Source: Dermanyssus gallinae (lineage: Eukaryota; Arthropoda; Arachnida; Mesostigmata; Dermanyssidae). From it: a stretch of 64,000 bases of DNA. A model generated the notes under the pieces. The model did no database searches, was not told where the DNA came from, and saw only the letters and a list, made by a program, of their open reading frames with translations. A program made the translations under genes and the position numbers. The stretch spans positions 2,076,501 through 2,140,500 of the forward strand of contig QVRM01002806.1 of NCBI GenBank assembly GCA_003439945.1. Direction: 5' to 3'. Shown here piece by piece: positions 33,344 to 43,713 of this stretch. How positions within the stretch are numbered: position 1 is the first letter of the stretch; each line of letters begins with the position of its first letter.

Positions 33344-33953
33344 GCTTTTTGGGCGTGCATTTCAGGCCTAAAAACCCGGTTGCCTTCCGACAGATCGCCT
33401 TTGCAACGGCGTCAGTTACCTCTGGTATCCCTTTGTACGAATATACGTTCCGATAAACCATACGGCGGTGCACATGTTGCATTGGGATGATATCGATGTT
33501 CAGATCCTCTTTGCGTGCGATTAGGGTGTCGTTTGCTTCTTTGCAGTCAATGCTAAACTAAGGAACAGTGACGATGGTTAGCCTCGAATCGCTGTTCTGT
33601 TCACGCACCTTTGTTGAGAACGCTGCCACTGCTTTGAGAAATTCATCTTTTCTGAACTCAACACAATCGTCAAAGCCACAGTGGAGGATAATGTTGGTAG
33701 GGCCCACACGGTCAAGTAACACTTTGTCAGCCTCGTTTAGCACAGAGACAATGTCAGCCTTTCCGGCGGTACGCATGATTACGGCTGCCTTCCTTGGCAA
33801 CTGGCTCATTATGTTCCTCTTAATTGATTTGATCAAGTGATCTCCTACGATTAGCACGCACTTCGTCTGACGTTGGAGTTGTTGTTTCTGCTGATAATGT
33901 GTTCGTGCTAGTTGGCCATCGCCTCGCTCGACGTCCATCTCTGACATCTCCAA
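33285..33953 (-). pseudogene. LINE B ORF1: SGNH/GDSL-esterase-like protein with altered catalytic block
   Basis: About 222 codons in one frame with a single TAG at 33,555-33,557; the usable ATG is at about 33,947. A Gln-rich start leads to KCVLIVGDHLIKSIK and then NIILHCGFDDC, in the spacing of SGNH hydrolase blocks I (GDS) and III (GxND). The C-terminal part after the stop has the pattern expected around block V, ending in AVAKAICRKATGFLGLK. Esterase-like ORF1 proteins are known from CR1-type LINEs. Here GDS reads GDH, so the nucleophile serine is missing, and GxND reads GFDD. Either this copy has decayed or the family kept the fold without the enzyme. Confidence 0.65.
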
Positions 33954-34187
33954 GGTTTGGGCTATGCTGACTTTATTATATATGTATATATTGTTGTAGC
34001 CGAAAGAGACTCGACTTATACAAAAAGAAAATGTTTGGTACGTTGAACGGCATTTGTTAAGAACAGCTGTATTTGCTTAGCAAAATGTAATCTTAATTCC
34101 TACGATTGGCCTGCGGTTATTCAGCCTAATATTCTTAGCCTCTACGCATTGAATTGACATACTGTCCTATGTGTATTCCCAGGCCTC

Positions 34188-34746
34188 TTACAATATTCTT
34201 GGCCACTTCTTCAATTCTGCTCTCGTCTTCTCCACTGGTGTTTTTGTATTGTGTTCACGTCGCTCTGTGTCCATCATTGCTGCCATTGTCTTAATGTAGC
34301 AGTGTTCCACCAAAGATATTTTTGTGCAATTGGTTACCTCGTCTAACTTTAGCGCACAGTGGGAATGGCATTGACCTAGTTCCACATGGATACGACCCAT
34401 TTTTATAGTTCCATACGACGTTTTCTTGCTACCTAACAAGCCATACACTATCACCAGTATCATTGACTTCCTCTAGCTCCGCACTGTGTATTATCGCCAA
34501 GAGCAAATTCGTACAGCAAGCACTTATCTGGATGATGATCGTTTGCTCTCCTCCGCCATTCGTCGATATAAATGTATACGCGGTAAATCGCCGAGATTTT
34601 TCCCGTCCTCTACATCTTATGTATAGCAATGTTTCCCAGTGGAAGTTGCCTGTTGTATCCGTGTTGGAAAATTGGCTGACTGTCTTACAAAATATGTTAG
34701 CATGTATTAACATAGTAACTATGAAGTGAGAACTCTCTTGGTACAT
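34188..34746 (-). pseudogene. unrecognised coding-like remnant (two overlapping frames)
   Basis: Two minus-strand frames, 34,746-34,429 and 34,463-34,188, overlap by 35 bases and read as one protein of about 185 residues broken by a single frameshift near 34,440. The composition is protein-like (FTAYTFISTNGGGEQTIIIQ, GRIHVELGQCHSHCALKLDE). I recognise no domain and no LINE motif. With the remnant at 35.1-35.6 kb it could be part of a decayed host gene or of an endogenous viral element with two small successive genes. Both are inference, and no family match was made. Confidence 0.4.
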
Positions 34747-35081
34747 ACGAGAGGATCAGCAAGTTCTGACACATTTAAACCAGAACATATTTTTTATTTT
34801 TTAACGTGTTTTTGTTCATTTTAGAATAGCTCACGCCCGGTGCACTTGTGCCACATTCAATTACATTTTTCATCAAATAATCCGAAATCAGTAACTATAT
34901 GTGCGTCGGTGTGTTGACCTTATAGAGGGTTGAAGCGTAGCGGGCGTTGGAATAGAGTTAGACGTTCTCGCGCAATCTTCTTAAAACTTCGCGGTAGTAT
35001 ACCTTATTGAACCAGTTGGCGTTCAACCAGATGACAAAATTGCGTGGAAGATTTTTCCTTTGTAGTCGACAAAAAAAACAG

Positions 35082-35603
35082 TCAAAAGTACGTTGATGTT
35101 GGATCTACTCTGTCTAAATTGCCTCGGTCGACTCTCTTCTTGGATGCACTACTATGAGGATTGGGCTTTGGTCTCGATGTCCTAACTATATATCCATGTG
35201 ATGTGTCTTCTGTGACCATTCGCTGAAGCAATCCAGAATCTTCTGCTGCCGCCTGGATGTTCAATTTAGACATTTTCCAACAGGTTTTCATCTATAGGAA
35301 ATTCAACATTTGTGGGACGAGCTTCTCTGCCGGTCTTCCTACGCATAAAATATCGGTTAAGACCGTTACACTTGATCTGTAGAACAATTCCAATTCCTCC
35401 ACTATCTCTCTCATAGTAATTCGGACATCTTGAGTAAGATTTTCTAACATTTTCAACGTTTTCTGTTGCCGACGTTGAACGCCTTGCCGAACGGGGGTAA
35501 TATTCGGTTCTTTCAAGTCCGTCGCTAAATCGACGCTACCACGTATGCACAGTTTTTCGGAACACTGCTTAATCACCATAAAGATTTCGTAACATTTTCT
35601 CAC
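35082..35603 (-). pseudogene. unrecognised coding-like remnant with one in-frame stop
   Basis: A minus-strand frame stays open for about 174 codons apart from one TAG at 35,292-35,294. It has no ATG at its start, and the frame opens about ten codons upstream of 35,603. The stretch QQKTLKMLENLTQDVRITMR to ELELFYRSS looks amphipathic and coiled-coil-like, followed by a Ser/Lys/Arg-rich tail. No known family is evident. It lies 335 bases upstream, in the same sense, of the remnant at 34.2-34.7 kb. The small-gene order would suit a viral phosphoprotein-like gene followed by another small gene, but this is a guess from architecture only. Confidence 0.35.
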
Positions 35604-36250
35604 TATAGAACAAATGATTTGGTTTTAATATAGGATTTAATCAAGATTCATTGCTCCCTTATGTTTGGCTCAATAAAGATCTCCGGACTCCGTTTTCTTT
35701 ACTTCTTTGAACCAAACTTAACTGGAAAATGCCACTGCTGATTAGTGTGAAATTTGTATAGCTTAAAGTACCTAAAGTATAGCTGATAAATGGCGCGTTT
35801 AAGCAAAACAAACCGGAATCTATTTTTTAAATGTTAAGTACTGGAACTTGCTGATTTGCCTTGCATAAATTGGCGTTGTGTCTGTTGTCAGATAATGCAA
35901 AGCAAAAATGAAGTTTGTTAAGTAGCGTTTGGTTGAAATGCACAGCGCTGGAGCAAAAAATAGTTACACTCTCGCCGTAAGGGTGAAGAAGATAAATTAT
36001 GATAAAGCTTATGAAGTGCATATTATACTCAATTTGATTGAAATAATTTTACCTGAATTGATTTTTGGTTAGTTGTGTTTGGAATGTCCAGAAAAGTTAT
36101 TTCACAGCTGGTCAAATGACATTTCGTGTGCATCGCGGGTTTTTTTTACCGTACAACGCGTTTTGTCGACGTTCGTTGGGTATTATTGGTGAACGTTGCA
36201 CGTCCCCCCTCTCCGCCTGTCTGGGACAACCCGCCTCCGTTCGTATGTGA
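35604..36250. other. spacer upstream of LINE F
   Basis: AT-rich, no recognised gene. A plus frame at 36,065-36,250 ends in TGA directly before, and in frame with, LINE F ORF2. It does not look like an ORF1. Confidence 0.4.
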
Positions 36251-39019
36251 CAGGTTTCGCTAGATGTCTCCACTGACTCTCTAGCAGACGCCCCGGCGAC
36301 ACCGTCTAACGCGTCTGACGACAAACAACAACAACCAACGATCTCCATAGAAACATCAACATCCCCGACTAGATTAAACTGTGTATATTTTAACGCGCGC
36401 TCACTCGCTAAACACGGTGCATGTGATTCACTCACGGCCTACACTTTATTAAATGATGTCGACATCATATTCATATCCGAAACATGGCTTACCGACATCG
36501 TAAAGGACCGTGAGCTTTCTCTCAATGATCGATACTCTGTATTTAGAAAAGATCGCGAAAGTCGAGGTGGTGGTGTTATTATTCTTGTGAAAAAGTCACT
36601 GAGCTGTTCTGTGGTTGATTGTCTCTCTGCTGTAGAAGCGGTCTCTGTCGATGTGCTATTGGGATATAACACAATCCGGTTTGTATGCTGTTATATCACT
36701 AATGCCGACGGTGGTGTGAAACGTGATCAAATAGTTGACGTAGATAAACTATTTGAGGCTCTTGTTGATGATCGACCTATTATAATCTGTGGAGATTTTA
36801 ACCTTCCACATATTCAATGGAATACGGCAACGATCTCAAGCAGCCTTTCTGTGGACTCGCTTTTTGTAAATTCGTGCTTGAACAATGGCCTAACCCAGCT
36901 GGTGACCGAAAATACTCGCACACCCAATGGAAGTGAACATGGATCGGTGCTTGACTTATTATTAACAACTGATCCCGCTATTATTGGTGACCTCCACGTC
37001 ACCTCACCGCCCATAAAAACAGACCACATGGCTCTCTCGTTCCAAGTGTTGATAGAACGTCAGTGTCAGGATGTACCCGGAGGCGGGTTGGACTTTTATA
37101 GGGGGGATTATGAGCAAATATCACAAAATCTGTCACTTGTCTCGTGGTGCCGATTCTTTAGTGACTGTCATAATGTTGATGCCATGTACAATAAATATAT
37201 CGGGTACATGCATTTTCTCATTGAGTCCTTCGTCCCTAAGCGTACGAATATTAGGAGTCATCATAAACTCAGGGAGTATATTGAGAGACTCAAGAGTCTA
37301 ATTGAAACTGACTCGTGCCCTAACTTACATTCTAAGCTGAAGAGAGCTACGCTTAGACTCCGTATACTCGATGAATCCGCGTTGTCTTTTCCAAATACTA
37401 AAGAGTTTTTTCGTTATGCAAACAAGAGGATAAAGGGCAAGCAATGCATAGGGGCTATCAAGTTGAACGGGGAGCTCATCACCAATGATGAGGCTAAGGC
37501 CGATATTTTCAAAAACTTCTTTGCCTCAGTTTTTGTTTCTCATCAGGTCTCGTCTTCCCCTTCGATTCATCCACCTCCCAACACCCTTCTCAGCCCCCCC
37601 ATTTGTGTAGATGATAAACAAATAGTTAATAAAATTAAAGAGCTCAAGTCCAAATGTAGTATCACACCTGACTCAATACCACCATTGTTCTACAAAATGT
37701 TAGCCATAGATCTAGCACAGCCTCTGCGATTGATTTTCCAAAGATCTTATGAAGAAGGTGTGGTCCCTCAACCCTTTCGTCTCTCGGTGGTTACTCCAGT
37801 TCATAAAAAGAATTCTTTGTCTGATGTTGATAACTACCGCCCTGTTGCCCAGGAAGTCGTCGCCTGCTTGATTTTCGAGAAGATCCTTGTTGACCACATT
37901 AATCGTTTCTTGAGTCTCAATAACCTTTTGGACCATAATCAACACGGATTCACAAGGGGCAAATCAACCTCGACGCAGCTACTCGAGACTGTTCACGAGT
38001 GGGCACTCTATAAAAACAGGGGTGAAAGAGTTGACTGTGTCTACTTTGATTATTCTAAAGCATTTGATCGAGTACACCACCATACCCTTGTTAAAAAGTT
38101 GTCTGTTCTAGGGATTGACAATCGTACCGTATCCTGGATTAGAAGCTATCTGAGTGATCGTAAATTCTGCGTTAGGGTAAACAACTCGTATAGTGACTTT
38201 ATACATTGTCCGTCTGGTGTTCCGCAAGGCTCTTGCATAGGTCCATTGTTATTCAATTTATTTATTCTTGATATTGGAACCGTACTACCCCAAGGAGTGA
38301 CATACAAGCTTTATGCTGATGATCTGAAGCTGTACTGTCCCACTGACACGCTAGAGGGAAAACAAACACTACAACTAGCCATAGATGCTGTCTCTCGTTG
38401 GTGTGCTGAAAATGATATGATGATATCCATACCCAAGTGCGCAATACTTAGCTCCAAGAAACAGTGTTTTGCTTATAAACTTGACAATCAGGATATACCA
38501 TATACCTTGTCCATACGTGATCTCGGCGTAATGGTTACCCCAAGCCTCGATTTTGATTTACATATAACACAAACAATCAAATCGGCTAATGCGGTGATGA
38601 ATACGGTATTTCGTTGTTTTGTCGTAAAGAAACCGGAGTTCTACCTGCATTTGTTCAGTAGTCTTGTACTTCCCAAATTCCTTTATTGTTGTGAGGTTTG
38701 GCGTCCCTTCCTTAACAAACATATTGAGGCCATTGAGCGCGTACAATCACGTTTTATAAAGAGAGTGAGCAAGCGCTGTAATATACCTCGTGCAAATATA
38801 GAACTCAAATCAATTTCTGATATGTTTGATCAAGCCGACATGAGGATGTATAATCGTTTACGCAAGCTCGATATGTTAGATAAGTTCTTTGTAGTAAAAC
38901 CTAACTCGCTGCGTAGTGGTATGACTATTAATGCCTTGCAAGTTGCCTCAAATGATAGAATTAATAACTTCTTTCCTTGGAGGATTTCGAGAAAATTGCA
39001 CGCATTGAACAAAATGTAA
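36251..39019 (+). CDS. LINE F ORF2: endonuclease-reverse transcriptase
   Basis: About 922 codons without a stop. Endonuclease motifs: VYFNARSL near residue 45, ISETW near 76, SRGGGVIILV, IICGDFNLPHIQW near 180, SVLDLLLTT, and TDHMALSF near 256 (the DH pair of APE nucleases). The RT shows PVHKKNSLSDVDNYRPV, HNQHGFTRGKSTSTQLLE, VYFDYSKAFDRVHH near 598, CPSGVPQGSCIGPLLFNLFI near 655 and YKLYADDLKLY with catalytic aspartates near 686. It ends FFPWRISRKLHALNKM. These are CR1/Jockey-type features. The first ATG-like start lies only inside the endonuclease, so the native N-terminus is missing or starts at a non-AUG codon. Confidence 0.94.
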   Translation, partial: QVSLDVSTDSLADAPATPSNASDDKQQQPTISIETSTSPTRLNCVYFNARSLAKHGACDSLTAYTLLNDVDIIFISETWLTDIVKDRELSLNDRYSVFRKDRESRGGGVIILVKKSLSCSVVDCLSAVEAVSVDVLLGYNTIRFVCCYITNADGGVKRDQIVDVDKLFEALVDDRPIIICGDFNLPHIQWNTATISSSLSVDSLFVNSCLNNGLTQLVTENTRTPNGSEHGSVLDLLLTTDPAIIGDLHVTSPPIKTDHMALSFQVLIERQCQDVPGGGLDFYRGDYEQISQNLSLVSWCRFFSDCHNVDAMYNKYIGYMHFLIESFVPKRTNIRSHHKLREYIERLKSLIETDSCPNLHSKLKRATLRLRILDESALSFPNTKEFFRYANKRIKGKQCIGAIKLNGELITNDEAKADIFKNFFASVFVSHQVSSSPSIHPPPNTLLSPPICVDDKQIVNKIKELKSKCSITPDSIPPLFYKMLAIDLAQPLRLIFQRSYEEGVVPQPFRLSVVTPVHKKNSLSDVDNYRPVAQEVVACLIFEKILVDHINRFLSLNNLLDHNQHGFTRGKSTSTQLLETVHEWALYKNRGERVDCVYFDYSKAFDRVHHHTLVKKLSVLGIDNRTVSWIRSYLSDRKFCVRVNNSYSDFIHCPSGVPQGSCIGPLLFNLFILDIGTVLPQGVTYKLYADDLKLYCPTDTLEGKQTLQLAIDAVSRWCAENDMMISIPKCAILSSKKQCFAYKLDNQDIPYTLSIRDLGVMVTPSLDFDLHITQTIKSANAVMNTVFRCFVVKKPEFYLHLFSSLVLPKFLYCCEVWRPFLNKHIEAIERVQSRFIKRVSKRCNIPRANIELKSISDMFDQADMRMYNRLRKLDMLDKFFVVKPNSLRSGMTINALQVASNDRINNFFPWRISRKLHALNKM

Positions 39020-39138
39020 AAACTTTGTGTAAGCATGTACATAATAACAACGACAATGATATTAATAACACTCTACAAATATCTATACACTTGCAATTAT
39101 ACAATATGCCCACCCTTTTGGCTCAATAAAGGCGCTTT

Positions 39139-39164
39139 TGAATTGAATTGAATTGAATTGAATT
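39139..39164 (+). repeat. (GAATT)n tail of LINE F
   Basis: About five pentamer units directly after the aataaa-containing 3' UTR; the simple-repeat tail expected of CR1-like elements. Confidence 0.92.
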
Positions 39165-39165
39165 A

Positions 39166-41660
39166 TTATGGTTTATTAATTAATTATTATTATTATTAAT
39201 TAAAAACCTATTATTATGGTTTATTAATTAATCACCCAGGTTGGGTGAAATTATAAACATATACATCAGACAGAACTAGTGCTTCCTTCACGTCATTGGG
39301 TCTTCTCTCATCTTGCTAGTTCAGCTATTGACTGAACTGCTGGACATGCTGCGGCATCTATCGCATTGGGCAGAGCACCTTGTGCACCTGCAACACTCCT
39401 GAGGAATGTGAAATTCTTCCGTGCTGCATAACACGTGATGAAACCCGTGGGCTGCAAACGCCGTAGTTAAAGGTCTGCTCTTGTATCTGGTTGCTCGCCA
39501 GGCCGTGCTTGTCATCGCCACCGTTTTATATTTTCCTAAATCGATTTCCTTTTATTTCTCCAACCACTTTAAAGTATATGCTTCAAACGCTCTCGTCCTA
39601 GGTAAACCCCATCGAAGTTGTAATTCCTGTGTCATTAAAGACCCCCCCCCCTCTAAGATATATATATTCTATTCCTATAAGAATAGGCTAACCCCAAAGC
39701 CCGTTTCATAAAGAAAACTCTGGCTCTATCTAGTAACTGCAGATCTGCTTCTGCCAGTTTTTCCCATATAAGTGATATACCGAATATTGGTGTTGGTTCT
39801 ATTTTAATTAATTAACGCGGTATGTATTGACAACATTTGCAGGTTCTTAATTGCTGCTGCCGCTCGAATTGCTTTTCCCACTCTGCTTTCCTTCGGAAAC
39901 TGCTACCATTCGACGTTATAGTGACTCCCAGATAAGTAAATTTATTTACGAAATGTACCTCATTGCCCCTGGCTTGAAGAACGTAGTCTTTTGTTAATCG
40001 ACTCCCTCGTCGAAACTTAACTGCTACTGTATTTTGCCAGTTCCATATATCCATATATGGTTGTCAATGCATACTATGCTCTCCCTAAAGACGGCCCCTT
40101 AACAGCTGGTTCGGAACTCCTTTCAAGGATAACTTCTCCATAGTTATGTTTCTCGGCGCTAAGTCAAAGGCGGCCTTAAGATCTATAAATACTGCGTATA
40201 ACGGGTTTCTTGGCTCGGCTAGAGTTGCCCAAATCTCTACTAACAATTGGCGCAGAGCCGTATGGGTCGACTTTGATCTTCTAAACCCATGTTGTTCTTC
40301 TGGTGCTGCGTTTCTGGCTTCTAAAAAGTACCCAAGTCTATCTGAGATTATGCCCGAGAATATCTTATAGGGGTAACTCTTAAGTGTTATTCCCCTCTAA
40401 GCTTCCGGTTCTGTTTTTATGTCCTTTCCTTTAGGTATAACAATAAAGGTATCTTTCTTCCACGCTTTAGGCATTTTCCTGGACTTTAGGCATTCCTCGA
40501 ATAGAGCTTTCCAGCATGGTGCCAGTGCCAACGTTTGCTTTAAGTGCTCATTTGTTATCATATCGTTCCCGGCCGCTTTGCCTCTAGGCGCACTTTCAAT
40601 TGCCCTCGATTTTGACCTCGCAGACTACCCATTCCCGCGCAAACTCTGTGTATTTGTCCCAAGGCAATTTGTAAACTATTATTTCTTTTGGAGTGGTGTC
40701 GGCTCCCTGTAGCATACCAGCAAAGTGCTTATTCAGTCTCTCAGTCTTCACTGGGCACTGCTGTTTTCTTTTATGTTTTAGCCACTTGTGCGGATGTTCC
40801 TCTGCCTCTTGTAACAACTTCCACTCCTGGCTTTCCCAGTACTTCTGTTTTTCTTCTTTGTATGTCCTTTGCGTCATTTTCTTTACCATTATAGCAAACG
40901 GCCTCATTACCGGAAAAATATTTACGTAGTCCCTAGTTAGCCTATTGGTTATTTTTGCTGTTCTACAGCGCTCGTTGAACCAGGGCCTTCCTTTTCGTTC
41001 GTGGCGCGGAACTATTGCACTTTTGATTAGATTTACCAGTTCATAGGACTCTATGTGGATGTCCCCTGGTGGACATACCTCCCCAACTCCCTCTAAAAAA
41101 ATCCCACTATCCAGTTTTGTTCCGGACCCCAGCCTACGGCTACTCTCCTCCCCACTGCTGCTAACCTTGAATGTCATCCCCATGGGTATGTGCCTTCTAA
41201 GTCCCGCTTCTTCTCGAAATGATGTATTTCCTCCCAAAAATGTTATATCATTTACGTTTCCGTCTGTGGCAAAAATGTCGATGACTGATGCTCCAATGGT
41301 ACATTCAAATGTGTTTAGGCCTGGATCGCCAATTAACAACCTCTCTTCGTTATAATTTCTAAAAATGTTCGTTCAGAGTTTCCCTTGTCCAATCTAGCAT
41401 TGAAATCTCCCGCTAGAATCATAGGTGCTTTTCTCGGCACAGCTTCGACCCCGAGAAAAATACGTTCTGTCATGGTCTCAGTAGACTCTACACCCGCTGG
41501 TTTCACACAAGCTGCTACAATCTCAACCCCCTTGACGCTATTGCTACTAAATTTTCCGCTATTATTCCTATTTTCATTTCTCTAATTTCTGCTCTCGAAA
41601 ATACTGAAACTTGGCCTACCCCCTCCCTCGTCTTTATGTGCAAGTGCGTGATATCTGTAG
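39166..41660 (-). mobile_element. LINE D, degraded element with catalytic core deleted
   Basis: Minus strand, 3' end at about 39,166-39,240 in an AATTA-rich tail, 5' end lost near 41,660. Blocks: endonuclease (41,650-40,990, several frames), RT linker and fingers (to 40,380), fragments of palm, thumb with VAVKFRRGSRLTKDYVLQ (40,054-39,812) and C-terminal CCRCTRCSAQCDRCRS (39,521-39,321). Between about 40,140 and 40,054 the frame jumps from KAAFDLAPRN to KFRRG, so the PQG-like and YADD motifs are absent. It belongs to the same family as LINE C and the tail at 24.9 kb. Confidence 0.85.
40596..41339 (-). pseudogene. LINE D endonuclease C-terminus and linker
   Basis: An open stretch of 247 codons: FECTIGASVIDIFATDGNVN (last endonuclease block, as STIDIFATN in LINE A), RRHIPMGMTF, then RKGRPWFNERCR, EEAEEHPHKWLKHKRK with CPVKTERLNKHFAGML. 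The same linker in LINE A reads HQSPHKWLRADRR with CPIQPERLNERFRKMF. Just upstream, in another frame, residues resembling VSVFSRAEIREMKI and LAGDFNARLD show the rest of the endonuclease. It is a fragment of a dead polyprotein. Confidence 0.8.
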
Positions 41661-42329
41661 AAGCCCCCCGAAGTAAAAGGTTTTACAGCCCAAGCACTCC
41701 TCGGAGTGCTTCCGCGCCTAACAGTCATTTAGATTCACGGGGGTTCTTTCAATCGTTGACTATTATGACTCCTGCTAAATAAAAGCATTTGCCTTGAGTG
41801 ATTCTTGCTTTTGCTAATGCACGATAGTAATATTAGACTATGTTTTATAGCTTGCGAATAAGGATACGGGACAATACTTATCTTATGTTCTTCTAAGAAT
41901 AGTGGTTCTTTACTGAGGATTTTGGCAAAATAAATTCAGTGGGCCGTGACCGTGGGTCTTTTAAGATCGCCGGAACTCCTGTCGAACTTAATCCGGCTTG
42001 GTCTGTCTGACCGGCGGTCGTTCGGCATGTAGGGCTTACTGGCTATGGCTGATTGCGGTGTTTTCTTGTTGAGAACTTCCACTCTGTTTTTGGCACATAC
42101 GATATTGTCTTTATTTGCTTTTTAGGGGAAACTAACTAACTATAGAATGCGCTACGCTCACATAGGTGCTTCAGATGTGGACCGTGTTGTGGGGCTTAAC
42201 CCGCTAAAGTCAGTGTTGTCCCCATTCCCGCATCCTATCTGGAGCTGCATAACCAAAATTTTAAACGATCAGTGGGGGAGCGTAGTTTAAGATCCTAAGT
42301 GTCCCGGGTAAGTCTTCAGGACCTTGTCA
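41661..42329. other. spacer with a perfect short hairpin
   Basis: At about 41,693-41,712 the sequence aagcactcc-tc-ggagtgctt forms a 9-bp stem with a 2-base loop. Otherwise no recognised feature. Confidence 0.5.
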
Positions 42330-43490
42330 TATAAAAACGGTTTATCTTCTTCTCGATGTGCATGCTCCCAATAGTAAGGCTAGGCCAGTCGTTACGTGAA
42401 TTGGCCATGAGCTGTGTCAGCATTTTAAATGTGCCGTCGTTTGCTCTAGGTAGGCGTGTCTTCGGTTCTGCTTTGGCAATGATTGCGGAATGGAAATGTA
42501 GCTTTCTCTATTTTGAATAGGTAAAACTGAAAACTTTTATGTCTTTTAAGTCCCGTAAGGACTTAAGTCACGTAAAACGTCAGCTCACCGCCAGGCCGGC
42601 CACCCAGGATCCGGAATCAAAGTCCTTTCACGGCGCCCGGGCACTCCATGTGAAATAGAGGCTTGCCCAAAGGACAGGCCCCACTTCTTTCCTTCACTTT
42701 CTCCTTTGCCGGATCTTTCGCACAAACGGCGCCGCCCATCGGCTTTTAAGTCCCAAGGGACAGTGCTAGCCAGACTGTTCTATTATTGTTATTGTGATCC
42801 TTAGAGCGGCTACGCATTGGGCTTTGTGCAGCTAAGGACAGTGCAGTTAACGGCCACGCTGGGGCTGCAAATTAGGCTATAAGTTCAGTCACCGACACCA
42901 TAAAGCGTTGTCTTGTTTCTGTTTGTCGTAACAGGTCGTATTGCTTTGGCATCTACCGGGCAATCTTGTGCGAGACATTAGCGGTATTTTGTGCTGCCAG
43001 GCGTATGTGAGGTGTGCCCCGTACCCTCCTGTGTAGGTACATTTCTAGACAGCGGGCAATATAAACGAGCTTAATGTTCTGCTCATCTAGAGTTATATAA
43101 ATAGGATGCTTCTTCTGACCCAACTGTTTTAGGTTACATTTAGCTGGAATTTTCGCTATTCTGGAAGCTATTAAATTTATTACAAGTTGTAAATATACGA
43201 CTAAAATCTAGAAGAATGCCTTCAATATTATTCGACCCCAGTGTTAGACTGACTCTCCTCATCCAGCCTGCGAGCTCCACCAGGGCGTTCTTAGTTCTCA
43301 GTTTCATTTGTTTGGAGTGAGCAGGCCTAAACGATCCTAACAAGGTTGTCTGTGTACGCCGGCAGCTAAGTGCGCTTCGAGATGTCGGGTAAACGTAAGG
43401 CGTCATCATACGCCAGGTTCCGCATGAATGGTTCTGAAAAGAATAAACTATGCACACTAAAAGTACGCACACTCGCCACATCTTCATCAC
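42330..43490 (-). mobile_element. LINE K, R1/I-like relic (RT thumb to C-terminus)
   Basis: Minus strand. The open piece 43,490-43,140 contains ALVELAGWMRRVSLTLGSNN then IEGILLDF, the block after YADD in R1/I-type LINEs. Downstream, shifted frames give LHRRVRGTPHIRLAAQNTAN then VSHKIAR (the LGV...H...A block) and, near 42,500, FKIEKATFPFRNHCQSRTED then TPT, which matches the terminal Cys-containing region of such elements. The start of the open piece looks like a signal peptide (MKMWRVCVLLVCIVYS), but the flanking LINE context makes that a coincidence. Multiple frame breaks. Confidence 0.65.
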
Positions 43491-43713
43491 CCTAATATAC
43501 CGTTCAGAATTTAGAAGATTTTCACGTTGTGCAAGCTAGTCACGCTGAGCAGCGACTTCTGATCTATAAAACGTGACCATCAATTACCGTCTTGATGACC
43601 TACACGTTTAATAATTGGTCTGATCTGTCTGTCCCTAAGCACACAATGCCCTCGTAATGCACCTAAATGTTACTACTAGATTGTACCTAATGTAATTTTC
43701 TATTTAGTGTAGT

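Larger units (their letters stand above)
30167..33953 (-). mobile_element. LINE B, near full-length but degraded non-LTR retrotransposon
   Basis: Minus strand: ORF1 of SGNH type (33,953-33,285), endonuclease (33,343-32,204), RT in several frames (32,132-30,886), C-terminal Cys/His motif (30,679-30,254), 3' UTR and simple-repeat edge at about 30,166. Protein motifs place it with LINEs A and G. Unlike A, its ORF1 lacks zinc knuckles and ORF1 overlaps the start of ORF2 by about 59 bases in another frame. At least four frame breaks make it inactive. Confidence 0.88.
36251..39164 (+). mobile_element. LINE F, CR1/Jockey-like element with uninterrupted ORF2
   Basis: Plus strand. The ORF2 frame is open from 36,251 to 39,019, followed by a 120-base 3' UTR with ggctcaataaaggcgctttt and a tail of about five GAATT/TTGAA units (39,139-39,164). 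No ORF1 is recognised upstream, so the copy is probably 5'-truncated near 36.2 kb. It is the least damaged ORF2 in the window and the only one of its lineage without a break, which suggests recent insertion. It meets LINE D tail to tail at about 39,165. Confidence 0.92.

Noticed and set aside
43140..43490. Small secreted protein with signal peptide MKMWRVCVLLVCIVYS
   Set aside because: The rest of the frame and the DNA downstream match R1/I-type RT thumb and C-terminal blocks, so the hydrophobic start is a chance reading in a LINE relic.
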